From assembly GCF_036689865.1 (NCBI RefSeq), contig NZ_JBAHUQ010000018.1, positions 48,760 to 112,759 on the forward strand: DNA of 64,000 nucleotides. Reading direction: 5' to 3'. Both the position numbers and the translations under genes were made by a program. Every line of letters begins with the position of its first letter. Position 1 is the first letter of the stretch. This stretch comes from Magnetococcus sp. PR-3 (GTDB taxonomy: Bacteria; Pseudomonadota; Magnetococcia; Magnetococcales; Magnetococcaceae). The notes below the pieces were generated by a model that searched no databases, was not told where the DNA came from, and saw only the letters and a program-made list of their open reading frames with translations. Positions 1-8,605 of this stretch are shown piece by piece.

Positions 1-13
1 ATTAAAAATTTTG

Positions 14-73
14 ATCTTTCATGACTGTATGAACAGAGCACTCTTAATTACTTCAGCTTGGTTCATGAAAGAT
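14..73. repeat. 11-bp inverted repeat upstream of the hydrolase gene
   Basis: ATCTTTCATGA at 14-24 is matched exactly by its reverse complement at 63-73, separated by 38 bases. A run of seven T starts nine bases after the right arm, at 82-88. It could be a regulator site for the hydrolase gene, or the remains of a terminator for a gene left of the window. The long loop and displaced T run make a normal terminator doubtful. Confidence 0.4.
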
Positions 74-159
74 GCAAAACCTTTTTTTACGCTAGAGCCT
101 CTTACCTGTAAGCAGGTATGATCTGCATGGCTTTTCTTCTTGTTAAGGGTGGGGTGCTT

Positions 160-990
160 ATGGATGTTTTATCCTCTTTTCATCATCAAGTTGCTGGGGA
201 AAACACCCAAAACCGTTGGGTGTTTTTACATGGTTTGATGGGGTCAGGTAATAACTGGCGCAAAATTGTGCGTGCCCTGCAGTCAGATCGGCAGATTTTA
301 ACCTATGATCAGCGTGGGCATGGGCGCTCATTTAAACCAAGGGATGGTTATGCGTTGGAAGATTATGCCGAAGATCTTAAGGCGCTGCTGGATGCCTTAG
401 ATTGGCAGAAAATCGTTTTGGTCGGGCACAGTCTGGGAGGGCGGGTCGCCATGACCTTTGCGCATCTCTATCCTGAACGACTACAAGGCTTAGTGATCGT
501 GGATATTGGTCCAGGTGGCCATAGTGGGGCAGCTGATCGGACAGTACAGTTGTTGGAGATGGTCCCTACTCCTTTTGAGAGTAAAGAGGCCGCTAAACTC
601 TATTTTGAGACGGAGTTTCCACATCAGGCTTTAGCCGCTGGCTGGGAAAAGGTTGAAACCTTGGGTCCCTATCTCTATTCCAACTTAATTGAACACGCAT
701 CGGGGGAGGCTGATTGGCGCTTCTATAAGCCCGGTATTGTGGCCAGTGTTGCCCGGTCTACAGATCGTGCCCGTTGGGATCAAATTGAAGCGTTAAACCG
801 GCCGACCTTGCTGATGCGTGGGCAGAGTTCACGCTACCTGCCACGTGATACGTTTGATGCTATGGTCGCCTGTAACCCGTGTATTGAAGGGGTTGAGATC
901 TCTGCGGCCGACCATTGGGTGCATGCCGATCAGCCTGAGCAATTTGTGGCACAGCTACAGCGGTTTAATCAGCAACTCCAGGGTGGCTAA
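160..990 (+). CDS. alpha/beta-fold hydrolase (esterase-like, YbfF type)
   Basis: Serine hydrolase of the alpha/beta fold, 276 aa, probably cytoplasmic because no signal peptide is seen. An HGLMGSG stretch near residue 25 gives the oxyanion-hole region. GHSLGG near residue 90 is the nucleophile elbow with the catalytic Ser. A DIGP stretch follows, and the C-terminal ADHWVH supplies the likely catalytic His. Length and motif order fit the YbfF/MhpC-like esterases, but the substrate cannot be read from sequence. I start at 160 rather than the upstream in-frame ATG at 118, because AAGGGTGGGG at 145-154 is a good ribosome site for 160 and the family begins close to here. The gene meets the convergent radical SAM gene tail to tail, with a 4-base overlap. 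Confidence 0.85.
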   Translation: MDVLSSFHHQVAGENTQNRWVFLHGLMGSGNNWRKIVRALQSDRQILTYDQRGHGRSFKPRDGYALEDYAEDLKALLDALDWQKIVLVGHSLGGRVAMTFAHLYPERLQGLVIVDIGPGGHSGAADRTVQLLEMVPTPFESKEAAKLYFETEFPHQALAAGWEKVETLGPYLYSNLIEHASGEADWRFYKPGIVASVARSTDRARWDQIEALNRPTLLMRGQSSRYLPRDTFDAMVACNPCIEGVEISAADHWVHADQPEQFVAQLQRFNQQLQGG

Positions 991-1868
991 AGGCTACGCA
1001 TCCAGGTGGGTCTCAGCATTTCTGTATGATCCAAAGCCTGATGAATCTGAGCCAGTAACTTTTCGCGATGGTCCGGCAGGTTGCCTGCAAGAGCTAAAGC
1101 GTTGGAGGCATGGTTGGAGCGAAAGATCAAGCGTCTGGGGGGAGCGGTGATCCCTTCTAAAAGCAAGGCAAGCTCTTTCAAGATTGCGGTATCTTCTTGA
1201 AAGTTAAAGGGGGTTTTAAAGCTATTCAAAAACTGTTGTTCCACCGCAGGGTCGAGATGTAGCTGCAATGTAGAGAGGTAGTTCAGAGGAGCTTGATTAA
1301 TCAGCTCTGCTGTATGGGTTATATGCTGTTGCCAACGTTGTGATCCGCCCAGGCCAAGAATGACTGTGGCCGAAACCTTCATGCCCGCCTCATGCGCCTT
1401 CCATAACCCACGCACCATGCTTTGGGGCGAGGTCCCTTTCTGAATAATCTTGAGAATTTCTGTATCACCACTTTCAATACCGTAATAGAGCAGGTTTAAT
1501 TTTTTGTCCGCTAATCGTGTGAGTTCCTCAACACTTTTTTTGCTTAAATTTGAAGGTAGTGCATAGCTGCTAACCCGCTGTAAGCGGGGGAAACGTAAGA
1601 TTAAATGATCGAGAATATGTTCTAAATGGTCTGTCGGCAGAACCAGGGCATCCCCATCGGCTAAAAAAATACGGCGGGCATCTGTCCAATCTAAAGCTGC
1701 TTGGTCGATCTCAGCGAGCATGTGATCCAGCGGTTTGGCCCGGAATGTTTTGTGGTGGTACATGCTGCAAAATGTACAGCGATTGTAACTGCAACCAATG
1801 GTGGCCTGCAAAATCAGGTTATCCCCTTCTGAAGGGGGACGGTACAACGGCTGTTCATAACTAAGCAT
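987..1868 (-). CDS. radical SAM protein (COG1032-like)
   Basis: Radical SAM enzyme of 293 aa. The cluster-binding cysteines lie near residues 26-34 in GCSYNRCTFC. This spacing is CX4CX2C instead of the usual CX3CX2C; I recall the same NKCTFC-type spacing in a COG1032-like subfamily. FLADGDALVLP and YYGIESGD are typical later strands of the radical SAM barrel. The Fe-S cluster would cleave S-adenosylmethionine to make a radical; the substrate is unknown. The gene starts 12 bases after the stop of the histidine kinase gene, so it is probably last in that minus-strand operon. No clear B12-binding domain is present. Confidence 0.82.
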   Translation of the reverse strand: MLSYEQPLYRPPSEGDNLILQATIGCSYNRCTFCSMYHHKTFRAKPLDHMLAEIDQAALDWTDARRIFLADGDALVLPTDHLEHILDHLILRFPRLQRVSSYALPSNLSKKSVEELTRLADKKLNLLYYGIESGDTEILKIIQKGTSPQSMVRGLWKAHEAGMKVSATVILGLGGSQRWQQHITHTAELINQAPLNYLSTLQLHLDPAVEQQFLNSFKTPFNFQEDTAILKELALLLEGITAPPRRLIFRSNHASNALALAGNLPDHREKLLAQIHQALDHTEMLRPTWMRSL

Positions 1869-1880
1869 GGTGGGGCATCT

Positions 1881-4076
1881 TTAATCGCTCAGAGGTGGTG
1901 TTTCAAGGAGAGGTAAATTAATCCGGAATTGAGCGCCATGTGTGGTTGGCTCCTCACAGACGATGGTCCCTTCCAGACGGCCAGTAATGAGGTTAAAGAC
2001 AATGTGCATGCCTAAACCGCTACCACCCCGATTCCGCTGGGTGGTGAAAAAGGGCTCAAAAATCTTCTGTCGTGCTATCGGGTCAATGCCGCACCCATTA
2101 TCCCGATAGAGCAGCTGAAGCATCATGCCTTGTTGTGAAATCTCAATATCAATCAACCCAGACTGATTGGTTTGTTGCACAAAGCCATGCACAATGGAAT
2201 TTTGAATAAGGTTGGTGAATATTTGTGCGTAAGCGCCTGGAAAGCTATTAAGTTCCAGCTGCTCAGGGCAGGTGAGTTGGATCTGTACCTGTGCACTTTT
2301 TAGTTGGTGCTGCAGGCTGGTGGTGACGGCCTCAATATGCTGTTTTAATTTAAAATGACGGCGTTCTTCGCTGGATTGATCCACCGAAACCATTTTAAAA
2401 CTACGTACCAAGGTAGCCGCGCGTTGCATGCTCTCCTGAATGAGTCGACTAAAGCCATCCACTGTATTCAAATAGTCTTCGAGCTCTTCTTGGCTGATGC
2501 CCTCTTTCTGCAGCAGCTGCTTAAATTGGCGGGTGGTATCCGCCAGCTCAGAAGATGCAGTTACACCAATGCCTACCGGGGTGTTTACCTCATGGGCGAC
2601 ACCTGCAACCATCTCACCAAGGGAGACCAGTTTTTCCTGTTGCAGCATTAAACTTTGCAAAGAGAGACGTTTAAGGGCTGTCGCAATTACCCGTGCTGTT
2701 GATTGAAGAAAATCAATCGTTTCTATGCGGTTGGCCCCGTGTTGTTCTGCCATAAGAATGATGACGCCGGACATGCCACCCTCAACCAAAACTGGTACGG
2801 CGTAAAATTCAAGAATATCGGATGTTTCATCTGAACGTAGGGGCTGTTGTAAACGGTCAAAGCGTACTTTTCCGTCACTCAGTACTTTATGGCATATGCA
2901 CGGCTGCTCTTCATCCATCCGGCACATATCTGTCAAAGGCTGCGGGAAATCAACCGCGCAACGCAGCTCAAGGTGGCGCTTTTCAGGATGAATAAGGAAA
3001 AAGCCACCTTGGTGGGCGAGACCTAAAAAGGGTTGGGCAAGCAAGGTCTCTAGGCAGACCTCCATTAATTCCTGAATGGTATTTGCCGAGAAAGAGCGCT
3101 CAAGTAAGGTGTTTAGGGCTGAACGGATGGTGACTTCAGAGAGGAGTCGTTGCTCACTTTGGGTCAAACTTTCGGTCCGAGTTTTAACCCGCTCTTCCAA
3201 CCGGTCTTGTGCCATGCGCAACTTTTGGTTGGCTTGCTGTACCGCGACCGAGGCCAAATGCTCTTCGGTCATGGCCTCTTCCAGCTTGATGGCCATGGTA
3301 TTCAAACTTTGACCAAGGCGACCGATTTCATCCTGGGTATCGCTTTCTATGCGGGTGTTTAGGTTGCCTTGTCCTAAGGATTCTGCACTACCGACCAACT
3401 GGCTGAGCCGCATAGAGGTGCTGCGTGATGTGAGCCAGATGATCAACCAGGAGAGTAGTGCCATGAAAATACTCACCACAAATGTGGTGAAAAAACTGTC
3501 TTGTTCTAGATTAAGAGCTTCTTCAAAGCCCCCTGCCATATGGCCCTCTTCCAGATGAGCCAGGTTCATCGTCTGTTGGTTGACAGCCTCCAATGCAGGC
3601 CCTGTCTCATCTTCCAAAAGGCGCAGCGCCTGCTCTTTTTCAAAGTCAGCGCTCAGATCCAACACCCGGGCCAGAGAGGTTAAATACCACTGGTAGGCAT
3701 TACGCATTTTTTCCAGATTAATCTCATGAGCTGGGTGGGTATTGGAAACGGTGTACTCAAGGTCCAAAAGCATCTTTTGTAACTTCTGGGTATTGGTGTC
3801 CAGAGACATTTCCAACTGAGCCATCTTAGTGGCGCTTTCACTGGTGAGATGCTTGAGTAGTGAAAGGTGCATGCGGGTAATGCGCATTTGAAGTTGTTCA
3901 ACCGCAATAACGGTATGAACTTCATCGGCATAGAGGCCTTTAAGTCGTGTTTGAGCTTCTTCTAGCCCCATGAGAGCATGGACCGTGTTGCCAAACCATA
4001 GGGTGATGACCAACAACATGGGGGCTAAAAGTTGCCAATAGAGCGGAAGATTCCGGTAGGATTTTAGGCCAGTCAT
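1881..4076 (-). CDS. membrane sensor histidine kinase (4-helix sensor, HAMP, GAF)
   Basis: Non-hybrid histidine kinase of 731 aa. A membrane segment near residues 13-33 is followed by a helical periplasmic region to about 195 and a second membrane segment at about 196-215. HAMP (about 215-275), a coiled coil and a GAF domain (about 315-465) come next. The H box is GVAHEVNTP with phospho-acceptor about H495. The ATPase domain shows N box NSIVHG, G1 DNGCGID, F box FEPFFTT and G2 GSGLGMH. No receiver domain or response-regulator gene is attached, so the partner is elsewhere. The start overlaps the stop of the ModA-like gene (ATGA), so the two are probably translated together; that protein may present the ligand to this kinase. 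Confidence 0.9.
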   Translation of the reverse strand: MTGLKSYRNLPLYWQLLAPMLLVITLWFGNTVHALMGLEEAQTRLKGLYADEVHTVIAVEQLQMRITRMHLSLLKHLTSESATKMAQLEMSLDTNTQKLQKMLLDLEYTVSNTHPAHEINLEKMRNAYQWYLTSLARVLDLSADFEKEQALRLLEDETGPALEAVNQQTMNLAHLEEGHMAGGFEEALNLEQDSFFTTFVVSIFMALLSWLIIWLTSRSTSMRLSQLVGSAESLGQGNLNTRIESDTQDEIGRLGQSLNTMAIKLEEAMTEEHLASVAVQQANQKLRMAQDRLEERVKTRTESLTQSEQRLLSEVTIRSALNTLLERSFSANTIQELMEVCLETLLAQPFLGLAHQGGFFLIHPEKRHLELRCAVDFPQPLTDMCRMDEEQPCICHKVLSDGKVRFDRLQQPLRSDETSDILEFYAVPVLVEGGMSGVIILMAEQHGANRIETIDFLQSTARVIATALKRLSLQSLMLQQEKLVSLGEMVAGVAHEVNTPVGIGVTASSELADTTRQFKQLLQKEGISQEELEDYLNTVDGFSRLIQESMQRAATLVRSFKMVSVDQSSEERRHFKLKQHIEAVTTSLQHQLKSAQVQIQLTCPEQLELNSFPGAYAQIFTNLIQNSIVHGFVQQTNQSGLIDIEISQQGMMLQLLYRDNGCGIDPIARQKIFEPFFTTQRNRGGSGLGMHIVFNLITGRLEGTIVCEEPTTHGAQFRINLPLLETPPLSD

Positions 4077-4840
4077 GGAGATTCCGGGTGCAGAGGGATG
4101 AATCCAAATTTGGTCATGACTGCTTGTGCAGTTTGGCTCTGCAAAAAGGTGATGAAGCGCTTTGCCTCACTCTTGTTGCGGCTTTGTGTCAGTATGGCAC
4201 CATGATAGCGAATAGGGGTGTGACGCTCCGCAGAGATGGAATGTATCTCTTTATGGTGTTTGCTTAAGTTGGTTGAAAACAGGATGCCCACTGTGCCTTC
4301 GGATGATTCCGCCAAATCATCAGCCAGCAGAGTAATATGCTTTCGGGTGATAACTTTGGCGCGAACCTGGTTCCAAATACCACTCTGTTTTAAGGCCTGC
4401 TTGGCATACCGTCCAAAAGGTGCTGTGCTGGGGTCACCAATTAAAATGGTATGGATTTTTGGTGAATCCAGATCCTCAAGGGTGTTCAGTTCGATGCGAT
4501 CTTTTTGGGATGAGGCAACGACGAGGCGGTTACTCCACGGTATATGCCGGGTTGCCGGGGTCACCAGTTGCTGTGACACCATAAAGTCCATCCATTTTTT
4601 GTTGGCCGATAGATAGTAGTCAGCATGAATGGCATCCCCATCCAAGCCTTTTGCCAACCGCCCTGAAGATTTGCACAGGATCGTAATGGGGTGTTGGGGT
4701 GAATAGTGGCTGGAGAGAGCGTGAAAAAGATTGCAAGTAGAGTTGGCCACCGCAAGTGTAAGGGGTTCAGCAGGTGCCGAAAAGGGATAGGCGGTTATGA
4801 GAATCCATATGAGGACCCATAGTGGTTTGCTTCCCTTCAT
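4073..4840 (-). CDS. ModA-like periplasmic substrate-binding protein
   Basis: Exported binding protein of 255 aa with a Sec signal peptide (KPLWVLIWILITAYPFSAPA then EPLTLAVA). The fold resembles type II molybdate/phosphate binding proteins: an N-terminal AVANS strand, a CKSSGRLAKGL stretch near residue 60, GDPSTAPFGRYAKQAL in the middle and a closing FGFIPLHP. I start at ATG 4840, which has GAGGGGGAG just upstream, rather than the GTG at 4861. No permease or ATPase gene is near. The stop overlaps the kinase start (ATGA). A sensory role, delivering ligand to the kinase, is therefore more likely than transport. The ligand could be an oxyanion but is not established. Confidence 0.8.
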   Translation of the reverse strand: MKGSKPLWVLIWILITAYPFSAPAEPLTLAVANSTCNLFHALSSHYSPQHPITILCKSSGRLAKGLDGDAIHADYYLSANKKWMDFMVSQQLVTPATRHIPWSNRLVVASSQKDRIELNTLEDLDSPKIHTILIGDPSTAPFGRYAKQALKQSGIWNQVRAKVITRKHITLLADDLAESSEGTVGILFSTNLSKHHKEIHSISAERHTPIRYHGAILTQSRNKSEAKRFITFLQSQTAQAVMTKFGFIPLHPESP

Positions 4841-4936
4841 TGCTCTACTCCCCCTCGCCACGGAGGCTGTGCGCCTAAAGTGATATCTGTCATGAACTGA
4901 TCATAGCCCATTGTGCAGAGGGTGTGAATGAGAATG

Positions 4937-6046
4937 TCAGGGTTGTTTGATCTCAGAGCTTGGTCGGAACACCAACCATGCAAAAGCAAAGTGAACGCCT
5001 TGATCCTTTTGTGAGAGCCGTTGACCACGAAGAGGCCCAGAAACAGCTTGTCCTAAGAGATTCCAGTGGGAGCGTGTCTGCTTATCTAAAATCTCCCCCT
5101 GGTGCTGGATAAAATCTAAGGTGCCGTGATCTTTTAGGCGACGATCATAGGCTGCCGCTTGTAAAATTTCGCGACCTTGGTGGATTTTACCGGCATCCAG
5201 CGCAGAGAGTGTGCCCATACGGCTGAAAATTACCAAGGGTGTTTCCTGAAATTGATCCTGAAAAAGGGGGTGTTCTTGAAGGAATTGAAAAGGGTAGATG
5301 CGGTGCATCTGTTGTCCGTCACTTAAGCCAAGAACCCGCTCCATGGCTGGCAGTCTAGGGTCGGCATCGCCTTCTAACAGAAAGGGATCGTTGCCGATCC
5401 GGTCATAGCCTCGGTATGGGTTATGGCCATATTGACGAGAATGACCAGTCTGGCGAGAGAGCACTTTGCCTTCAGGGTGTGCTTTATAAAAATGGGCAAA
5501 GCTGATAATGGGGCTAGGCAGCGTGTGCAGTTGTGTCCCTGTATGGGTGCCGACAATTCCAGTACCTGTAAATTGCTGCCACCAACTATGGGTTTGGCGA
5601 TCGTACATCACCATATCACTGTGTCGCAGCAGGCCACTGACACCAAAATCATAGACCTTATTCTTAAGGGTGCGTTTAAAACTCATGGCCGCATTACATA
5701 ACGGACAGAAGGTGACCATAACCGGCTGGCCTTGCACCACGTCATTGACGATTTCATGCCAGATTAAAATTTGTAGAGGGTAGGCTCGGGCATCATCACC
5801 CAGCACCAGGGCAATGACGGGTTCTTTGTCATGCAGCCACTGACGGGCTTGGTCGGGGGATACAAAGTGGGGGTGGTCGATGGCTGGAATACCATCTTTA
5901 CCGGGGCCGCCAGATTGAATTTGTGCAAGGTCTACGTTTTTTTTTGAAAAATCTGTCTGTGACCAGTCAGCGCCGAACGGGCTACCCCAAAGGGGGTGTG
6001 TCAGTAGTGTCAAGAATAGAGTTAAGAGCTGAGCTAAGCGTTTCAT
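4937..6046 (-). CDS. DUF3179 domain-containing exported protein
   Basis: Exported protein of 369 aa with a clear signal peptide (MKRLAQLLTLFLTLLTHPLWG). The rest matches my memory of DUF3179: DGIPAIDHPHFVS, YPLQILIWHEIVND, then TFCPLCNAAM with a CPLC cysteine pair, followed by FGVSGLLRHSDMVMYDRQT and SWWQQFTGTGI. The biochemical function of this family is not known to me; the CxxC pair hints at metal or redox chemistry. I chose ATG 6046 because GGGGAGGA lies just upstream and the signal peptide begins there; the earlier in-frame ATG at 6109 would bury the signal. A 96-base gap separates it from the downstream binding-protein gene. Confidence 0.82.
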   Translation of the reverse strand: MKRLAQLLTLFLTLLTHPLWGSPFGADWSQTDFSKKNVDLAQIQSGGPGKDGIPAIDHPHFVSPDQARQWLHDKEPVIALVLGDDARAYPLQILIWHEIVNDVVQGQPVMVTFCPLCNAAMSFKRTLKNKVYDFGVSGLLRHSDMVMYDRQTHSWWQQFTGTGIVGTHTGTQLHTLPSPIISFAHFYKAHPEGKVLSRQTGHSRQYGHNPYRGYDRIGNDPFLLEGDADPRLPAMERVLGLSDGQQMHRIYPFQFLQEHPLFQDQFQETPLVIFSRMGTLSALDAGKIHQGREILQAAAYDRRLKDHGTLDFIQHQGEILDKQTRSHWNLLGQAVSGPLRGQRLSQKDQGVHFAFAWLVFRPSSEIKQP

Positions 6047-6346
6047 CTTATCCTCCCCACCTATAGATCCGATTACTGTTTTGAACCTTTTAGTCGATGA
6101 ATGGTTCACACCTACATGGGGAAGATGATCTGTAAAAGCGTCTTTTAAAGGCTAAATACCGGTTAATTCCCCCATTTAGGGCTTTACCCAAGCTTGCTGG
6201 TTGGGTTAAGTTCATCCGGTGAAGATATGTCATGTCACCGTTTTGCCAATGGGTTGGTCTGTGGGGGCTTGTGGCGTACTGTTGTTTAATCTGCCGTGCG
6301 TCTGAATGAGAACCAGGGCAGCCTTGATTTTGAGGGACTTTAAAGA

Positions 6347-7288
6347 ATGGCATCCGATAAATTCCGCCTTGTAACCCGTAGTGATTTTGATGGTCTGGTC
6401 TGTGCCGTGCTCTTCAAAGAGCTGGATATGATCGATGACATCAAGTTTGTACATCCCAAGGATATGCAGGATGGTACCATCCATATCACCGAACGGGATA
6501 TCACGACCAACTTGCCATATGTACCTGGCTGCCACCTCTGCTTTGATCACCACCACAGTGAAACTGTGCGTGTGAACCAGGGTAATGGTTTGCCTGAAAA
6601 TATGATCATTGATGGTGCAGCGCCCTCTGCAGCCCGTGTAGTCTATGACTACTATGGTGGCAAAGAGAAGTTCCCGACCATTTCTGATGATATGATGGTT
6701 GAGGTCGATAAAGCTGACTCTGCCCAGTACAATGAAGAGGAAGTTCTGTTTGCCGACGGTTGGGCGTTGATGAACTTCTTAATGGACGCTCGGACTGGGC
6801 TTGGCCGTTTTCGTCATTTCCGCATCTCCAACTATGAGTTGATGATGCAGTTGATCGATTATTGCCGTAACCATACGATCGAAGAAATTTTGGCGCTGCC
6901 GGATGTTAAAGAGCGGGTTGATCTTTACTTTGAACAGGAAACACTGTTCAAAACCCAAATTCAGATGCGTACCAAAATTAAAGAAAATTTGGCGATCCTT
7001 GATCTGCGTATGGATGAAACCATTCATGCAGGTAACCGCTTCATCGTTTATGCGCTCTATCCTCAGTGCAACATCTCCATGCACGTTTTGTGGGGTAAAG
7101 ATCGTAAAAATACGGTGTTTGCTTTGGGTAAATCCATTTTCAACCGCAGTTCCAAAACCAATATTGGTGAGCTGTGTTTGAAGTATGGTGGGGGTGGTCA
7201 CCATGCTGCAGGAACCTGTCAGGTTCCTAATGAAGATTATATGCGGGTTCAAAAAGAGTTGCTGGATGCCATTATTAGCGATGGTTGA
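6347..7288 (+). CDS. DHH/DHHA1-family phosphoesterase (exopolyphosphatase-like)
   Basis: Cytoplasmic phosphoesterase of the DHH superfamily, 313 aa. TRSDFDG at residues 10-16 is motif I with the metal-binding aspartates. DHHHSE at 67-72 is the DHH signature. A C-terminal GGGGHHAAG near residue 285 is the DHHA1 substrate-binding motif. Relatives hydrolyse linear or cyclic nucleotides, nano-RNA or polyphosphate. Such proteins are often annotated as exopolyphosphatase, but that activity is not proved by the motifs. GAGGGA upstream supports the start at 6347. The next ORF starts inside its last codons. Confidence 0.85.
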   Translation: MASDKFRLVTRSDFDGLVCAVLFKELDMIDDIKFVHPKDMQDGTIHITERDITTNLPYVPGCHLCFDHHHSETVRVNQGNGLPENMIIDGAAPSAARVVYDYYGGKEKFPTISDDMMVEVDKADSAQYNEEEVLFADGWALMNFLMDARTGLGRFRHFRISNYELMMQLIDYCRNHTIEEILALPDVKERVDLYFEQETLFKTQIQMRTKIKENLAILDLRMDETIHAGNRFIVYALYPQCNISMHVLWGKDRKNTVFALGKSIFNRSSKTNIGELCLKYGGGGHHAAGTCQVPNEDYMRVQKELLDAIISDG

Positions 7289-7658
7289 TCCGCACACTAA
7301 TCTACCTGCAGATGCACCGACAAACGCCGACCTTAGGGTCGGCGTTTGTCATTTACAGGTCTGGTCACCAGGCGGTGAATTGTCACGGTTGGTTCCTCAA
7401 GTCTGCGCAGCTTTAGAAAAAAGTGGCGCTGTGGTGCAACGCCTGGAGCCTCATGGGTTGGATGGTATGATCATTCCCTTTGAGGCTTTGCCGTCCAGCC
7501 ATCTATCCGCATTTTTAGAGCATGTGCAGTTGGCAGGGATGTGGGAATGGCAGCTTGAGGATGTGAGTGGGGTGGATATCCTGCAAGGGGTCGTATGGGT
7601 GCCGTGGTGTGGGGGTGGTGCATGGGGTATGCAGAGCTTGGAAAGTGAGGGGCGATGA
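7281..7658 (+). CDS. hypothetical protein between DHH enzyme and OxyR
   Basis: A 125-aa ORF that I do not recognise. It starts at an ATG overlapping the end of the DHH gene and ends overlapping the start of the LysR gene, a layout typical of a translationally coupled operon. The protein is mildly acidic, rich in Gly and Trp towards the end, and has no membrane segment or known motif that I can see. A perfect 14-bp hairpin lies inside its first codons, so the true start could be further downstream, or the ORF may be only partly real. Confidence 0.5.
   Translation: MVDPHTNLPADAPTNADLRVGVCHLQVWSPGGELSRLVPQVCAALEKSGAVVQRLEPHGLDGMIIPFEALPSSHLSAFLEHVQLAGMWEWQLEDVSGVDILQGVVWVPWCGGGAWGMQSLESEGR
7319..7350 (+). 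other. perfect 14-bp hairpin inside start of the hypothetical ORF
   Basis: GACAAACGCCGACC at 7319-7332 and its exact reverse complement at 7337-7350 flank the loop TTAG. It lies 30 bases after the DHH stop codon and is followed only by ATTT, so it lacks a strong T tract. It could be an attenuator or mRNA-end hairpin between the DHH gene and the downstream genes. Confidence 0.6.
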
Positions 7659-8605
7659 ATCTTAATCAGCTACGTTATGTGCTCGCGGTTGCCCAAGAGG
7701 GTAATTTTAGTCGTGCAGCCAAGCGCTGTCACGTCAGCCAACCCTCTCTCAGTGTTGCCGTACGCAACCTGGAAGAGGAGCTTGAGGTGATCTTATTTGA
7801 GCGCTTTAAACATGAGGTGCGGGTAACCCCTGAAGGGGAGCGGGTCCTGGTACGGATTAAACAGGCCCTTGAGGCGGTGGAGCATATTCGTCAAACCGCA
7901 CGGGGAGAGGATGCCGATCCTCTAAAGGGCTCTTTGCGCTTAGGTGCTATCTTTACCATCGCTCCTTATCTGTTCCCTGGCTTTGTACCGGAGCTTCATC
8001 GGCAAGCCCCTGATCTGACGCTACTGTTGGAAGAGAACTTTACAGCGGTTTTGTCAGAAAAGCTGAAACGGGGGGAGCTGGATGCAATGGTCATCGCCTT
8101 GCCCTATGATGAACCAGGTATTGTTACCCAGCCGATCTATGATGAGCCTTTTGTCGTTGGGGTGCCTGCTGATCATGGCTGGGTGGATCGTAATGATCTG
8201 GATGGAAATGATCTGGCCTCTGAGCAGTTGTTGTTGTTGGGAAAAGGGCACTGCTTTCGTGATCAAGTTTTGGAAATCTGCCCTGCTTGCCATCAGGTAG
8301 CCGATACGGTGACAGGCATGCACAATATTATTGAAGGGAGTTCACTGGAGACCATTCGGCATATGGTTGCTTCAGGTGTGGGTATTACGGTGTTACCGCT
8401 GGGCTCTATTACCACCATGGTTTGTAGTGCGATGAACTGTCCAGAACAGAGCCGCTCGGCGCTGCGCTATGCTTATTTTAAAGATCCTGCCCCTGTGCGG
8501 CGGGTGGCTTTGGCTTGGCGAGAGTCCTTCCCCAACCCAGAAATTTTTGAACAGGTAGTTCAAGCGCTCCAGGCTGGTATGCCAAAGCAAATGAAAGAGC
8601 TCTAA
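7655..8605 (+). CDS. oxyR: OxyR-like LysR-family transcriptional regulator
   Basis: LysR-type regulator of 316 aa. The N-terminal winged helix-turn-helix covers about residues 1-60 (LRYVLAVAQEGNFSRAAKRC, then SQPSLSVAVRNLEEEL). The effector domain keeps the peroxide-sensing layout of OxyR: C200 in GKGHCFRDQ and C209 in LEICPAC. Their spacing of nine matches E. coli C199/C208, and SSLETIRHMVASGVGITVLP follows as in OxyR. It should sense H2O2 by disulfide formation and switch antioxidant genes. A further cysteine, C212, lies beside the second one. It overlaps the preceding small ORF by four bases. No catalase or peroxiredoxin gene is adjacent; the nearest peroxide-related gene is the cytochrome c peroxidase at 27.4 kb. 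Confidence 0.88.
   Translation: MNLNQLRYVLAVAQEGNFSRAAKRCHVSQPSLSVAVRNLEEELEVILFERFKHEVRVTPEGERVLVRIKQALEAVEHIRQTARGEDADPLKGSLRLGAIFTIAPYLFPGFVPELHRQAPDLTLLLEENFTAVLSEKLKRGELDAMVIALPYDEPGIVTQPIYDEPFVVGVPADHGWVDRNDLDGNDLASEQLLLLGKGHCFRDQVLEICPACHQVADTVTGMHNIIEGSSLETIRHMVASGVGITVLPLGSITTMVCSAMNCPEQSRSALRYAYFKDPAPVRRVALAWRESFPNPEIFEQVVQALQAGMPKQMKEL

Noticed and set aside
4073..4840. Molybdate ABC transporter gene modA
   Set aside because: The fold is ModA-like, but no permease or ATPase gene is near and it is coupled to a kinase, so I did not give the gene name.
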